DNA of 64,000 nt from Aphelocoma coerulescens. Lineage: Eukaryota; Chordata; Aves; Passeriformes; Corvidae. The stretch's first letter is position 1. Each line of letters starts with the position of its first letter. A program made the position numbers and the translations under genes. Under the pieces are notes generated by a model that did not search any database, was not told the DNA's origin, and was given only the letters and a program-made list of their open reading frames with translations. Positions 31,401 through 46,400 of the stretch are shown one piece after another. The stretch spans positions 49,060,078 to 49,124,077 of the forward strand of contig NC_091014.1 in the NCBI RefSeq assembly GCF_041296385.1, written 5' to 3'.

Positions 31401-34400
31401 CTCAAACTAGGGTTAGGGTTAGGGTTACGCCTAGGGTTAGGCTTGAGAAAACCACAAAGCCAGGAGCTCCAGGGACACTCACCATGCAAAAGGCAGGCCA
31501 CGTTGAGCACGATACAGCCAAAACCTTGCTCCCTCTTCTTCATTCTTCTTGGAAGTCGCCACAACCCAATGCCTGATTTCTGGCTCAATCTAGGGTTAGG
31601 GTTAGGGTTAGGGTTACGCCTAGGGTTAGGCTTGAGAAAACCACAAAGCCAGGAGCTCCAGGGATACTCCCCATGCGAAAGGCAGGCCAAGCTTATCGCA
31701 GCACAGCCAAAACCTTGCTCCCACTTCTTCATTCTTATTGGAATTCACCACAGCCCAATGCCCGATTTCTGGCTCAAACTAGGGTTAGGGTTACGCCTAG
31801 GGTTAGGCTTGAGAAAACCACAAAGCCAGGAGCTCCAGGGACACTCACCATGCGAAAGGCAGGCCAAGTTGAGCACGATACAGTTAAAACCTTGCTCCCT
31901 CTTCTTCTTTCTGCTTGGAACTTGCCGCCGCCCAATGCCCCATTTCTGGCCCTAACTTCGGTTATGTTTATGGTTACACCTAGTGTTAGGATTTGAGAAA
32001 TCCACAAAGCCAGGAGCTCCAGGGATACTCCCCATGCGAAAGGCAGGCCAAGCTTATCGCAGCACAGCCAAAACCTTGCTCCCACTTCTTCATTCTTCTT
32101 GGAAGTCGCCACAACCCAATGCCTGATTTCTGGCTCAAACTAGGGTTAGGGTTAGGGTTAGGGTTATGCCTAGGGTAAGGTTTGAGAAAACCACAAAGCC
32201 AGGAGCTCCAGGGACACTCACCATGTGAAAGGCAGGCCAAGTTGAGCACGATACAGTTAAAAGCTTGCTCCCTCTTCTTCTTTCTGCTTGGAACTCGCCG
32301 CCGCCCAATGCCCCATTTCTGGCTCCAACTAGGATTATGGTCGTGGTTACACCTAGTGTTAGGGTTTGAGAAATCCACAAAGCCAGGAGCTCCAGGGATA
32401 CTCAGCATGCGAAAGGCAGGCCAAGCTTATCGCAGCACAGCCAAAACCTTGCTCCCTCTTCTTCATTCTTCTTGGAAGTCGCCACAACCCAATGCCTGAT
32501 TTCTGGCTCAATCTAGAGTTAGGGTTAGGATTAGGGTTACGCCTAGGGTAAGGTTTGAGAAAACCACAAAGCCAGGAGCTCCAGGGATACTCAGCATGCG
32601 AAAGGCAGGCCAAGCTTATCGCAGCACAGCCAAAACCTTGCTCCCTCTTCTTCATTCTTATTGGAATTCACCACAGCCCAATGCCTGATTTCTGGCTCAA
32701 ACTAGGCTTAGGGTTACGCCTAGGGTTAGGCTTGAGAAAACCACAAAGCCAGGAGCTCCAGGGACACTCCCCATGCGAAAGGCAGGCCAAGCTTATCGCA
32801 GCACAGCCAAAACCTTGCTCCCTCTTCTTCATTCTTCTTGGAAGTCGCCACAACCCAATGCCTGATTTCTGGCTCAAACTAGGGTTAGGGTTAGGGTTAG
32901 GGTTACGCCTAGGGTTAGGCTTGAGAAAACCACAAAGCCAGGAGCTCCAGGGACACCCACCATGTGAAAGGCAGGCCAAGTTGAGCACGATACAGTTAAA
33001 ACCTTGCTCCCTCTTCTTCTTTCTGCTTGGAACTCGCTGCCGCCCAATGCCCCATTTCTGGCTCAAAATAGGGTTATGGTCGTGGTTACACCTAGTGTTA
33101 GGCTTTGAGAAATCCACAAAGCCAGGAGCTCCAGGGATACTCCCCATGCGAAAGGCAGGCCAAGCTTATCGCAGCACAAGCAAAACCTTGCTCCCACTTC
33201 TTCATTCTTATTGGAATTCACCACAGCCCAATGCCCGATTTCTGGCTCAAACTAGGGTTAGGGTTACGCCTAGGGTTAGGCTTGAGAAAACCACAAAGCC
33301 AGGAGCTCCAGGGACACTCACCATGCAAAAGGCAGGCCACGTTGAGCACGATACAGCCAAAACCTTGCTCCCTCTTCTTCATTCTTCTTGGAAGTCGCCA
33401 CAACCCAATGCCTGATTTCTGGCTCAATCTAGGGTTAGGGTTAGGGTTAGGGTTACGCCTAGGGTTAGGCTTGAGAAAACCACAAAGCCAGGAGCTCCAG
33501 GGATACTCCCCATGCGAAAGGCAGGCCAAGCTTATCGCAGCACAGCCAAAACCTTGCTCCCACTTCTTCATTCTTCTTGGAAGTCGCCACAACCCAATGC
33601 CTGATTTCTGGCTCAAACTAGGGTTAGGGTTAGGGTTAGGGTTATGCCTAGGGTAAGGTTTGAGAAAACCACAAAGCCAGGAGCTCCAGGGACACTCACC
33701 ATGTGAAAGGCAGGCCAAGTTGAGCACGATACAGTTAAAAGCTTGCTCCCTCTTCTTCTTTCTGCTTGGAACTCGCCGCCGCCCAATGCCCCATTTCTGG
33801 CTCCAACTAGGATTATGGTCGTGGTTACACCTAGTGTTAGGGTTTGAGAAATCCACAAAGCCAGGAGCTCCAGGGATACTCAGCATGCGAAAGGCAGGCC
33901 AAGCTTATCGCAGCACAGCCAAAACCTTGCTCCCTCTTCTTCATTCTTCTTGGAAGTCGCCACAACCCAATGCCTGATTTCTGGCTCAATCTAGAGTTAG
34001 GGTTAGGATTAGGGTTACGCCTAGGGTAAGGTTTGAGAAAACCACAAAGCCAGGAGCTCCAGGGATACTCAGCATGCGAAAGGCAGGCCAAGCTTATCGC
34101 AGCACAGCCAAAACCTTGCTCCCACTTCTTCATTCTTATTGGAATTCACCACAGCCCAATGCCCGATTTCTGGCTCAAACTAGGCTTAGGGTTACGCCTA
34201 GGGTTAGGCTTGAGAAAACCACAAAGCCAGGAGCTCCAGGGACACTCCCCATGCGAAAGGCAGGCCAAGCTTATCGCAGCACAGCCAAAACCTTGCTCCC
34301 TCTTCTTCATTCTTCTTGGAAGTCGCCACAACCCAATGCCTGATTTCTGGCTCAAACTAGGGTTAGGGTTAGGGTTAGGGTTACGCCTAGGGTTAGGCTT

Positions 34401-37400
34401 GAGAAAACCACAAAGCCAGGAGCTCCAGGGACACCCACCATGTGAAAGGCAGGCCAAGTTGAGCACGATACAGTTAAAACCTTGCTCCCTCTTCTTCTTT
34501 CTGCTTGGAACTCGCTGCCGCCCAATGCCCCATTTCTGGCTCAAAATAGGGTTATGGTCGTGGTTACACCTAGTGTTAGGCTTTGAGAAATCCACAAAGC
34601 CAGGAGCTCCAGGGATACTCCCCATGCGAAAGGCAGGCCAAGCTTATCGCAGCACAAGCAAAACCTTGCTCCCACTTCTTCATTCTTATTGGAATTCACC
34701 ACAGCCCAATGCCCGATTTCTGGCTCAAACTAGGGTTAGGGTTACGCCTAGGGTTAGGCTTGAGAAAACCACAAAGCCAGGAGCTCCAGGGACACTCACC
34801 ATGCGAAAGGCAGGCCAAGTTGAGCACGATACAGTTAAAACCTTGCTCCCTCTTCTTCTTTCTGCTTGGAACTTGCCGCCGCCCAATGCCCCATTTCTGG
34901 CCCTAACTTCGGTTATGTTTATGGTTACACCTAGTGTTAGGATTTGAGAAATCCACAAAGCCAGGAGCTCCAGGGATACTCAGCATGCGAAAGGCAGGCC
35001 AAGCTTATCGCAGCACAGCCAAAACCTTGCTCCCACTTCTTCATTCTTCTTGGAAGTCGCCACAACCCAATGCCTGATTTCTGGCTCAAACTAGGGTTAG
35101 GGTTACGCCTAGGGTTAGGCTTGAGAAAACCACAAAGCCAGGAGCTCCAGGGACACTCACCATGCGAAAGGCAGGCCAAGTTGAGCACGATACAGTTAAA
35201 ACCTTGCTCCCTCTTCTTCTTTCTGCTTGGAACTTGCCGCCGCCCAATGCCCCATTTCTGGCCCTAACTTCGGTTATGTTTATGGTTACACCTAGTGTTA
35301 GGATTTGAGAAATCCACAAAGCCAGGAGCTCCAGGGATACTCAGCATGCGAAAGGCAGGCCAAGCTTATCGCAGCACAGCCAAAACCTTGCTCCCACTTC
35401 TTCATTCTTCTTGGAAGTCGCCACAACCCAATGCCTGATTTCTGGCTCAATCTAGGGTTAGGGTTAGGGTTAGGGTTATGCCTAGGGTAAGGCTTGAGAA
35501 AACCACAAAGCCAGGAGCTCCAGGGACACTCCCCATGCGAAAGGCAGGCCAAGCTTATCGCAGCACAGCCAAAACCTTGCTCCCTCTTCTTCATTCTTCT
35601 TGGAACTTGCCACAGCCCAATGCCCGATTTCTGGCTCAAACTAGGGTTAGGGTTACGCCTAGGGTTAGGCTTGAGAAAACCACAAAGCCAGGAGCTCCAG
35701 GGACACTCACCATGCGAAAGGCAGGCCAAGTTGAGCACGATACAGTTAAAACCTTGCTCCCTCTTCTTCTTTCTGCTTGGAACTCACCGTCGCCCAATGC
35801 CCCATTTCTGGCTCAAACTAGGTTATGCTTATGGTTACACCTAGTGTTAGGACTTGAGAAATCCACAAAGCCAGGAGCTCCAGGGATACTCCCCATGCGA
35901 AAGGCAGGCCAAGCTTATCGCAGCACAGCCAAAACCTTGCTCCCTCTTCTTCATTCTTCTTGGAAGTCGCCACAACCCAATGCCTGATTTCTGGCTCAAT
36001 CTAGGGTTAGGGTTAGGGTTAGGGTTACGCCTAGGGTTAGGCTTGAGAAACCCACAAAGCCAGGAGCTCCAGGGATACTCACCATGCGAAAGGCAGGCCA
36101 AGCTTATCGCAGCACAAGCAAAACCTTGCTCCCTCTTCTTCATTCTTCTTGGAACTTGCCACAGCCCAATGCCCGATTTCTGTCTCAATCTAGGGTTAGG
36201 GTTACGCCTAGGGTTAGGCTTGAGAAAACCACAAAGCCAGGAGCTCCAGGGACACTCACCATGCGAAAGGCAGGCCAAGTTGAGCACGATACAGTTAAAA
36301 CCTTGCTCCCTCTTCTTCTTTCTGCTTGGAACTCGCCGCCGCCCAATGCCACATTTCTGGCTCAAAATAGGGTTATGGTCGTGGTTACACCTAGTGTTAG
36401 GCTTTGAGAAATCCACAAAGCCAGGAGCTCCAGGGATACTCAGCATGCGAAAGGCAGGCCAAGCTTATCGCAGCACAAGCAAAACCTTGCTCCCTCTTCT
36501 TCATTCTTCTTGGAACTTGCCACAGCCCAATGCCCGATTTCTGTCTCAATCTAGGGTTAGGGTTAGGGTTAGGGTTACGCCTAGGGTTAGGCTTGAGAAA
36601 ACCACAAAGCCAGGAGCTCCAGGGATACTCCCCATGCGAAAGGCAGGCCAAGCTTATCGCAGCACAGCCAAAACCTTGCTCCCACTTCTTCATTCTTATT
36701 GGAATTCACCACAGCCCAATGCCCGATTTCTGGCTCAAACTAGGGTTAGGGTTACGCCTAGGGTTAGGCTTGAGAAAACCACAAAGCCAGGAGCTCCAGG
36801 GACACTCACCATGCGAAAGGCAGGCCAAGTTGAGCACGATACAGTTAAAACCTTGCTCCCTCTTCTTCTTTCTGCTTGGAACTTGCCGCCGCCCAATGCC
36901 CCATTTCTGGCCCTAACTTCGGTTATGTTTATGGTTACACCTAGTGTTAGGATTTGAGAAATCCACAAAGCCAGGAGCTCCAGGGATACTCAGCATGCGA
37001 AAGGCAGGCCAAGCTTATCGCAGCACAGCCAAAACCTTGCTCCCACTTCTTCATTCTTCTTGGAAGTCGCCACAACCCAATGCCTGATTTCTGGCTCAAA
37101 CTAGGGTTAGGGTTAGGGTTAGGGTTATGCCTAGGGTAAGGTTTGAGAAAACCACAAAGCCAGGAGCTCCAGGGACACTCACCATGTGAAAGGCAGGCCA
37201 AGTTGAGCACGATACAGTTAAAAGCTTGCTCCCTCTTCTTCTTTCTGCTTGGAACTCGCCGCCGCCCAATGCCCCATTTCTGGCTCCAACTAGGATTATG
37301 GTCGTGGTTACACCTAGTGTTAGGGTTTGAGAAATCCACAAAGCCAGGAGCTCCAGGGATACTCCCCATGCGAAAGGCAGGCCAAGCTTATCGCAGCACA

Positions 37401-40400
37401 GCCAAAACCTTGCTCCCTCTTCTTCTTTCTGCTTGGAACTTGCCACAGCCCAATGCCCGATTTCTGGCTCAAACTAGGGTTAGGGTTAGGGTTACGCCTA
37501 GGGTTAGGCTTGAGAAAACCACAAAGCCAGGAGCTCCAGGGACACTCACCATGCAAAAGGCAGGCCACGTTGAGCACGATACAGCCAAAACCTTGCTCCC
37601 TCTTCTTCATTCTTCTTGGAAGTCGCCACAACCCAATGCCTGATTTCTGGCTCAATCTAGGGTTAGGGTTAGGGTTAGGGTTACGCCTAGGGTTAGGCTT
37701 GAGAAACCCACAAAGCCAGGAGCTCCCGGGATACTCCCCATGCGAAAGGCAGGCCAAGCTGATCGCAGCACAGCCAAAACCTTGCTCCCACTTCTTCATT
37801 CTTATTGGAATTCACCACAGCCCAATGCCCGATTTCTGGCTCAAACTAGGGTTAGGGTTACGCCTAGGGTTAGGCTTGAGAAAACCACAAAGTCAGGAGC
37901 TCCAGGGACACCCACCATGCGAAAGGCAGGCCAAGTTGAGCACGATACAGTTAAAACCTTGCTCCCTCTTCTTCTTTCTGCTTGGAACTCGCTGCCGCCC
38001 AATGCCCCATTTCTGGCTCAAAATAGGGTTATGGTCGTGGTTACACCTAGTGTTAGGCTTTGAGAAATCCACAAAGCCAGGAGCTCCAGGGATACTCCCC
38101 ATGCGAAAGGCAGGCCAAGCTTATCGCAGCACAAGCAAAACCTTGCTCCCTCTTCTTCATTCTTCTTGGAACTTGCCACAGCCCAATGCCCGATTTCTGG
38201 CTCAATCTAGGGTTAGGGTTACGCCTAGGGTTAGGCTTGAGAAAACCACAAAGCCAGGAGCTCCAGGGACACTCACCATGCGAAAGGCAGGCCAAGTTGA
38301 GCACGATACAGTTAAAACCGTGCTCCCTCTTCTTCTTTCTGCTTGGAACTCGCCGTCGCCCAATGCCCCATTTCTGGCTCAAACTAGGTTATGGTTATGG
38401 TTACACCGAGTGTTAGGGTTTGAGAAATCCACAAAGCCAGGAGCTCCAGGGATACTCAGCATGCGAAAGGCAGGCCAAGCTTATCGCAGCACAGCCAAAA
38501 CCTTGCTCCCTCTTCTTCATTCTTCTTGGAAGTCGCCACAACCCAATGCCTGATTTCTGGCTCAATCTAGGGTTAGGGTTAGGGTTAGGGTTACGCCTAG
38601 GGTTAGGCTTGAGAAAACCACAAAGCCAGGAGCTCCAGAGATACTCCCCATGCGAAAGGCAGGCCAAGCTTATCGCAGCACAGCCAAAACCTTGCTCCCA
38701 CTTCTTCATTCTTCTTGGAATTTGATACAGCCTAATGCCCGATTTCTGGCTCAATCTAGGGTTAGGGTTACGCCTAGGGTTAGGCTTGAGAAAACCACAA
38801 AGCCAGGAGCTCCAGGGACACTCACCATGCGAAAGGCAGGCCAAGTTGAGCACGATACAGTTAAAACCTTGCTCCCTCTTCTTCTTTCTGCTTGGAACGC
38901 GCCGTCGCCCAATGCCCCATTTCTGGCCCTAACTTCGGTTATGTTTATGGTTACACCTAGTGTTAGGATTTGAGAAATCCACAAAGCCAGGAGCTCCAGG
39001 GATACTCCCCATGCGAAAGGCAGGCCAAGCTTATCGCAGCACAGCCAAAACCTTGCTCCCACTTCTTCATTCTTCTTGGAAGTCGCCACAACCCAATGCC
39101 TGATTTCTGGCTCAAACTAGGGTTAGGGTTAGGGTTAGGGTTATGCCTAGGGTAAGGTTTGAGAAAACCACAAAGCCAGGAGCTCCAGGGACACTCACCA
39201 TGTGAAAGGCAGGCCAAGTTGAGCACGATACAGTTAAAAGCTTGCTCCCTCTTCTTCTTTCTGCTTGGAACTCGCCGCCGCCCAATGCCCCATTTCTGGC
39301 TCCAACTAGGATTATGGTCGTGGTTACACCTAGTGTTAGGGTTTGAGAAATCCACAAAGCCAGGAGCTCCAGGGATACTCAGCATGCGAAAGGCAGGCCA
39401 AGCTTATCGCAGCACAGCCAAAACCTTGCTCCCTCCTCTTCATTCTTCTTGGAAGTCGCCACAACCCAATGCCTGATTTCTGGCTCAATCTAGAGTTAGG
39501 GTTAGGATTAGGGTTACGCCTAGGGTAAGGTTTGAGAAAACCACAAAGCCAGGAGCTCCAGGGATACTCAGCATGCGAAAGGCAGGCCAAGCTTATCGCA
39601 GCACAGCCAAAACCTTGCTCCCACTTCTTCATTCTTATTGGAATTCACCACAGCCCAATGCCTGATTTCTGGCTCAAACTAGGCTTAGGGTTACGCCTAG
39701 GGTTAGGCTTGAGAAAACCACAAAGCCAGGAGCTCCAGGGACACTCCCCATGCGAAAGGCAGGCCAAGCTTATCGCAGCACAGCCAAAACCTTGCTCCCT
39801 CTTCTTCATTCTTCTTGGAAGTCGCCACAACCCAATGCCTGATTTCTGGCTCAAACTAGGGTTAGGGTTAGGGTTAGGGTTACGCCTAGGGTTAGGCTTG
39901 AGAAAACCACAAAGCCAGGAGCTCCAGGGACACCCACCATGTGAAAGGCAGGCCAAGTTGAGCACGATACAGTTAAAACCTTGCTCCCTCTTCTTCTTTC
40001 TGCTTGGAACTCGCTGCCGCCCAATGCCCCATTTCTGGCTCAAAATAGGGTTATGGTCGTGGTTACACCTAGTGTTAGGCTTTGAGAAATCCACAAAGCC
40101 AGGAGCTCCAGGGATACTCCCCATGCGAAAGGCAGGCCAAGCTTATCGCAGCACAAGCAAAACCTTGCTCCCACTTCTTCATTCTTATTGGAATTCACCA
40201 CAGCCCAATGCCCGATTTCTGGCTCAAACTAGGGTTAGGGTTACGCCTAGGGTTAGGCTTGAGAAAACCACAAAGCCAGGAGCTCCAGGGACACTCACCA
40301 TGCGAAAGGCAGGCCAAGTTGAGCACGATACAGTTAAAACCTTGCTCCCTCTTCTTCTTTCTGCTTGGAACTTGCCGCCGCCCAATGCCCCATTTCTGGC

Positions 40401-43400
40401 CCTAACTTCGGTTATGTTTATGGTTACACCTAGTGTTAGGATTTGAGAAATCCACAAAGCCAGGAGCTCCAGGGATACTCAGCATGCGAAAGGCAGGCCA
40501 AGCTTATCGCAGCACAGCCAAAACCTTGCTCCCACTTCTTCATTCTTCTTGGAAGTCGCCACAACCCAATGCCTGATTTCTGGCTCAAACTAGGGTTAGG
40601 GTTAGGGTTAGGGTTATGCCTAGGGTAAGGTTTGAGAAAACCACAAAGCCAGGAGCTCCAGGGACACTCACCATGTGAAAGGCAGGCCAAGTTGAGCACG
40701 ATACAGTTAAAAGCTTGCTCCCTCTTCTTCTTTCTGCTTGGAACTCGCCGCCGCCCAATGCCCCATTTCTGGCTCCAACTAGGATTATGGTCGTGGTTAC
40801 ACCTAGTGTTAGGGTTTGAGAAATCCACAAAGCCAGGAGCTCCAGGGATACTCAGCATGCGAAAGGCAGGCCAAGCTTATCGCAGCACAGCCAAAACCTT
40901 GCTCCCACTTCTTCATTCTTCTTGGAAGTCGCCACAACCCAATGCCTGATTTCTGGCTCAATCTAGGGTTAGGGTTAGGGTTAGGGTTACGCCTAGGGTT
41001 AGGCTTGAGAAACCCACAAAGCCAGGAGCTCCCGGGATACTCCCCATGCGAAAGGCAGGCCAAGCTGATCGCAGCACAGCCAAAACCTTGCTCCCACTTC
41101 TTCATTCTTATTGGAATTCACCACAGCCCAATGCCCGATTTCTGGCTCAAACTAGGGTTAGGGTTACGCCTAGGGTTAGGCTTGAGAAAACCACAAAGTC
41201 AGGAGCTCCAGGGACACCCACCATGCGAAAGGCAGGCCAAGTTGAGCACGATACAGTTAAAACCTTGCTCCCTCTTCTTCTTTCTGCTTGGAACTCGCTG
41301 CCGCCCAATGCCCCATTTCTGGCTCAAAATAGGGTTATGGTCGTGGTTACACCTAGTGTTAGGCTTTGAGAAATCCACAAAGCCAGGAGCTCCAGGGATA
41401 CTCCCCATGCGAAAGGCAGGCCAAGCTTATCGCAGCACAAGCAAAACCTTGCTCCCTCTTCTTCATTCTTCTTGGAACTTGCCACAGCCCAATGCCCGAT
41501 TTCTGGCTCAATCTAGGGTTAGGGTTACGCCTAGGGTTAGGCTTGAGAAAACCACAAAGCCAGGAGCTCCAGGGACACTCACCATGCGAAAGGCAGGCCA
41601 AGTTGAGCACGATACAGTTAAAACCGTGCTCCCTCTTCTTCTTTCTGCTTGGAACTCGCCGTCGCCCAATGCCCCATTTCTGGCTCAAACATGGTTATGG
41701 TTATGGTTACACCGAGTGTTAGGGTTTGAGAAATCCACAAAGCCAGGAGCTCCAGGGATACTCAGCATGCGAAAGGCAGGCCAAGCTTATCGCAGCACAG
41801 CCAAAACCTTGCTCCCTCTTCTTCATTCTTCTTGGAAGTCGCCACAACCCAATGCCTGATTTCTGGCTCAATCTAGGGTTAGGGTTAGGGTTAGGGTTAC
41901 GCCTAGGGTTAGGCTTGAGAAACCCACAAAGCCAGGAGCTCCAGGGATACTCACCATGCGAAAGGCAGGCCAAGCTTATCGCAGCACAAGCAAAACCTTG
42001 CTCCCTCTTCTTCATTCTTCTTGGAACTTGCCACAGCCCAATGCCCGATTTCTGTCTCAATCTAGGGTTAGGGTTACGCCTAGGGTTAGGCTTGAGAAAA
42101 CCACAAAGCCAGGAGCTCCAGGGACACTCACCATGCGAAAGGCAGGCCAAGTTGAGCACGATACAGTTAAAACCTTGCTCCCTCTTCTTCTTTCTGCTTG
42201 GAACTCGCTGCCGCCAATGCCACATTTCTGGCTCAAAATAGGGTTATGGTCGTGGTTACACCTAGTGTTAGGCTTTGAGAAATCCACAAAGCCAGGAGCT
42301 CCAGGGATACTCAGCATGCGAAAGGCAGGCCAAGCTTATCGCAGCACAAGCAAAACCTTGCTCCCTCTTCTTCATTCTTCTTGGAACTTGCCACAGCCCA
42401 ATGCCCAATTTCTGTCTCAATCTAGGGTTAGGGTTAGGGTTAGGGTTACGCCTAGGGTTAGGCTTGAGAAAACCACAAAGCCAGGAGCTCCAGGGACACT
42501 CACCATGCAAAAGGCAGGCCACGTTGAGCACGATACAGCCAAAACCTTGCTCCCTCTTCTTCATTCTTCTTGGAACTTGCCACAGCCCAATGCCCAATTT
42601 CTGTCTCAATCTAGGGTTAGGGTTAGGGTTAGGGTTACGCCTAGGGTTAGGCTTGAGAAAACCACAAAGCCAGGAGCTCCAGGGACACTCACCATGCGAA
42701 AGGCAGGCCAAGTTGAGCACGATACAGTTAAAACCTTGCTCCCTCTTCTTCTTTCTGCTTGGAACTTGCCGCCGCCCAATGCCCCATTTCTGGCCCTAAC
42801 TTCGGTTATGTTTATGGTTACACCTAGTGTTAGGATTTGAGAAATCCACAAAGCCAGGAGCTCCAGGGATACTCAGCATGCGAAAGGCAGGCCAAGCTTA
42901 TCGCAGCACAGCCAAAACCTTGCTCCCACTTCTTCATTCTTCTTGGAAGTCGCCACAACCCAATGCCTGATTTCTGGCTCAAACTAGGGTTAGGGTTAGG
43001 GTTAGGGTTATGCCTAGGGTAAGGTTTGAGAAAACCACAAAGCCAGGAGCTCCAGGGACACTCACCATGTGAAAGGCAGGCCAAGTTGAGCACGATACAG
43101 TTAAAAGCTTGCTCCCTCTTCTTCTTTCTGCTTGGAACTCGCCGCCGCCCAATGCCCCATTTCTGGCTCCAACTAGGATTATGGTCGTGGTTACACCTAG
43201 TGTTAGGGTTTGAGAAATCCACAAAGCCAGGAGCTCCAGGGATACTCCCCATGCGAAAGGCAGGCCAAGCTTATCGCAGCACAGCCAAAACCTTGCTCCC
43301 TCTTCTTCTTTCTGCTTGGAACTTGCCACAGCCCAATGCCCGATTTCTGGCTCAAACTAGGGTTAGGGTTAGGGTTACGCCTAGGGTTAGGCTTGAGAAA

Positions 43401-46400
43401 ACCACAAAGCCAGGAGCTCCAGGGACACTCACCATGCAAAAGGCAGGCCACGTTGAGCACGATACAGCCAAAACCTTGCTCCCTCTTCTTCATTCTTCTT
43501 GGAAGTCGCCACAACCCAATGCCTGATTTCTGGCTCAATCTAGGGTTAGGGTTAGGGTTAGGGTTACGCCTAGGGTTAGGCTTGAGAAAACCACAAAGCC
43601 AGGAGCTCCAGGGATACTCCCCATGCGAAAGGCAGGCCAAGCTTATCGCAGCACAGCCAAAACCTTGCTCCCACTTCTTCATTCTTATTGGAATTCACCA
43701 CAGCCCAATGCCCGATTTCTGGCTCAAACTAGGGTTAGGGTTACGCCTAGGGTTAGGCTTGAGAAAACCACAAAGCCAGGAGCTCCAGGGACACTCACCA
43801 TGCGAAAGGCAGGCCAAGTTGAGCACGATACAGTTAAAACCTTGCTCCCTCTTCTTCTTTCTGCTTGGAACTTGCCGCCGCCCAATGCCCCATTTCTGGC
43901 CCTAACTTCGGTTATGTTTATGGTTACACCTAGTGTTAGGATTTGAGAAATCCACAAAGCCAGGAGCTCCAGGGATACTCCCCATGCGAAAGGCAGGCCA
44001 AGCTTATCGCAGCACAGCCAAAACCTTGCTCCCACTTCTTCATTCTTCTTGGAAGTCGCCACAACCCAATGCCTGATTTCTGGCTCAAACTAGGGTTAGG
44101 GTTAGGGTTAGGGTTATGCCTAGGGTAAGGTTTGAGAAAACCACAAAGCCAGGAGCTCCAGGGACACTCACCATGTGAAAGGCAGGCCAAGTTGAGCACG
44201 ATACAGTTAAAAGCTTGCTCCCTCTTCTTCTTTCTGCTTGGAACTCGCCGCCGCCCAATGCCCCATTTCTGGCTCCAACTAGGATTATGGTCGTGGTTAC
44301 ACCTAGTGTTAGGGTTTGAGAAATCCACAAAGCCAGGAGCTCCAGGGATACTCAGCATGCGAAAGGCAGGCCAAGCTTATCGCAGCACAGCCAAAACCTT
44401 GCTCCCTCTTCTTCATTCTTCTTGGAAGTCGCCACAACCCAATGCCTGATTTCTGGCTCAATCTAGAGTTAGGGTTAGGATTAGGGTTACGCCTAGGGTA
44501 AGGTTTGAGAAAACCACAAAGCCAGGAGCTCCAGGGATACTCAGCATGCGAAAGGCAGGCCAAGCTTATCGCAGCACAGCCAAAACCTTGCTCCCACTTC
44601 TTCATTCTTATTGGAATTCACCACAGCCCAATGCCTGATTTCTGGCTCAAACTAGGCTTAGGGTTACGCCTAGGGTTAGGCTTGAGAAAACCACAAAGCC
44701 AGGAGCTCCAGGGACACTCACCATGCAAAAGGCAGGCCAAGCTTATCGCAGCACAGCCAAAACCTTGCTCCCTCTTCTTCATTCTTCTTGGAAGTCGCCA
44801 CAACCCAATGCCTGATTTCTGGCTCAAACTAGGGTTAGGGTTAGGGTTAGGGTTACGCCTAGGGTTAGGCTTGAGAAAACCACAAAGCCAGGAGCTCCAG
44901 GGACACCCACCATGTGAAAGGCAGGCCAAGTTGAGCACGATACAGTTAAAACCTTGCTCCCTCTTCTTCTTTCTGCTTGGAACTCGCTGCCGCCCAATGC
45001 CCCATTTCTGGCTCAAAATAGGGTTATGGTCGTGGTTACACCTAGTGTTAGGCTTTGAGAAATCCACAAAGCCAGGAGCTCCAGGGATACTCCCCATGCG
45101 AAAGGCAGGCCAAGCTTATCGCAGCACAGCCAAAACCTTGCTCCCACTTCTTCATTCTTATTGGAATTCACCACAGCCCAATGCCCGATTTCTGGCTCAA
45201 ACTAGGGTTAGGGTTACGCCTAGGGTTAGGCTTGAGAAAACCACAAAGCCAGGAGCTCCAGGGACACTCACCATGCGAAAGGCAGGCCAAGTTGAGCACG
45301 ATACAGTTAAAACCTTGCTCCCTCTTCTTCTTTCTGCTTGGAACTTGCCGCCGCCCAATGCCCCATTTCTGGCCCTAACTTCGGTTATGTTTATGGTTAC
45401 ACCTAGTGTTAGGATTTGAGAAATCCACAAAGCCAGGAGCTCCAGGGATACTCAGCATGCGAAAGGCAGGCCAAGCTTATCGCAGCACAGCCAAAACCTT
45501 GCTCCCACTTCTTCATTCTTCTTGGAAGTCGCCACAACCCAATGCCTGATTTCTGGCTCAAACTAGGGTTAGGGTTAGGGTTAGGGTTATGCCTAGGGTA
45601 AGGTTTGAGAAAACCACAAAGCCAGGAGCTCCAGGGACACTCACCATGTGAAAGGCAGGCCAAGTTGAGCACGATACAGTTAAAAGCTTGCTCCCTCTTC
45701 TTCTTTCTGCTTGGAACTCGCCGCCGCCCAATGCCCCATTTCTGGCTCCAACTAGGATTATGGTCGTGGTTACACCTAGTGTTAGGGTTTGAGAAATCCA
45801 CAAAGCCAGGAGCTCCAGGGATACTCAGCATGCGAAAGGCAGGCCAAGCTTATCGCAGCACAGCCAAAACCTTGCTCCCACTTCTTCATTCTTCTTGGAA
45901 GTCGCCACAACCCAATGCCTGATTTCTGGCTCAATCTAGGGTTAGGGTTAGGGTTAGGGTTACGCCTAGGGTTAGGCTTGAGAAACCCACAAAGCCAGGA
46001 GCTCCCGGGATACTCCCCATGCGAAAGGCAGGCCAAGCTGATCGCAGCACAGCCAAAACCTTGCTCCCACTTCTTCATTCTTATTGGAATTCACCACAGC
46101 CCAATGCCCGATTTCTGGCTCAAACTAGGGTTAGGGTTACGCCTAGGGTTAGGCTTGAGAAAACCACAAAGTCAGGAGCTCCAGGGACACCCACCATGCG
46201 AAAGGCAGGCCAAGTTGAGCACGATACAGTTAAAACCTTGCTCCCTCTTCTTCTTTCTGCTTGGAACTCGCTGCCGCCCAATGCCCCATTTCTGGCTCAA
46301 AATAGGGTTATGGTCGTGGTTACACCTAGTGTTAGGCTTTGAGAAATCCACAAAGCCAGGAGCTCCAGGGATACTCCCCATGCGAAAGGCAGGCCAAGCT

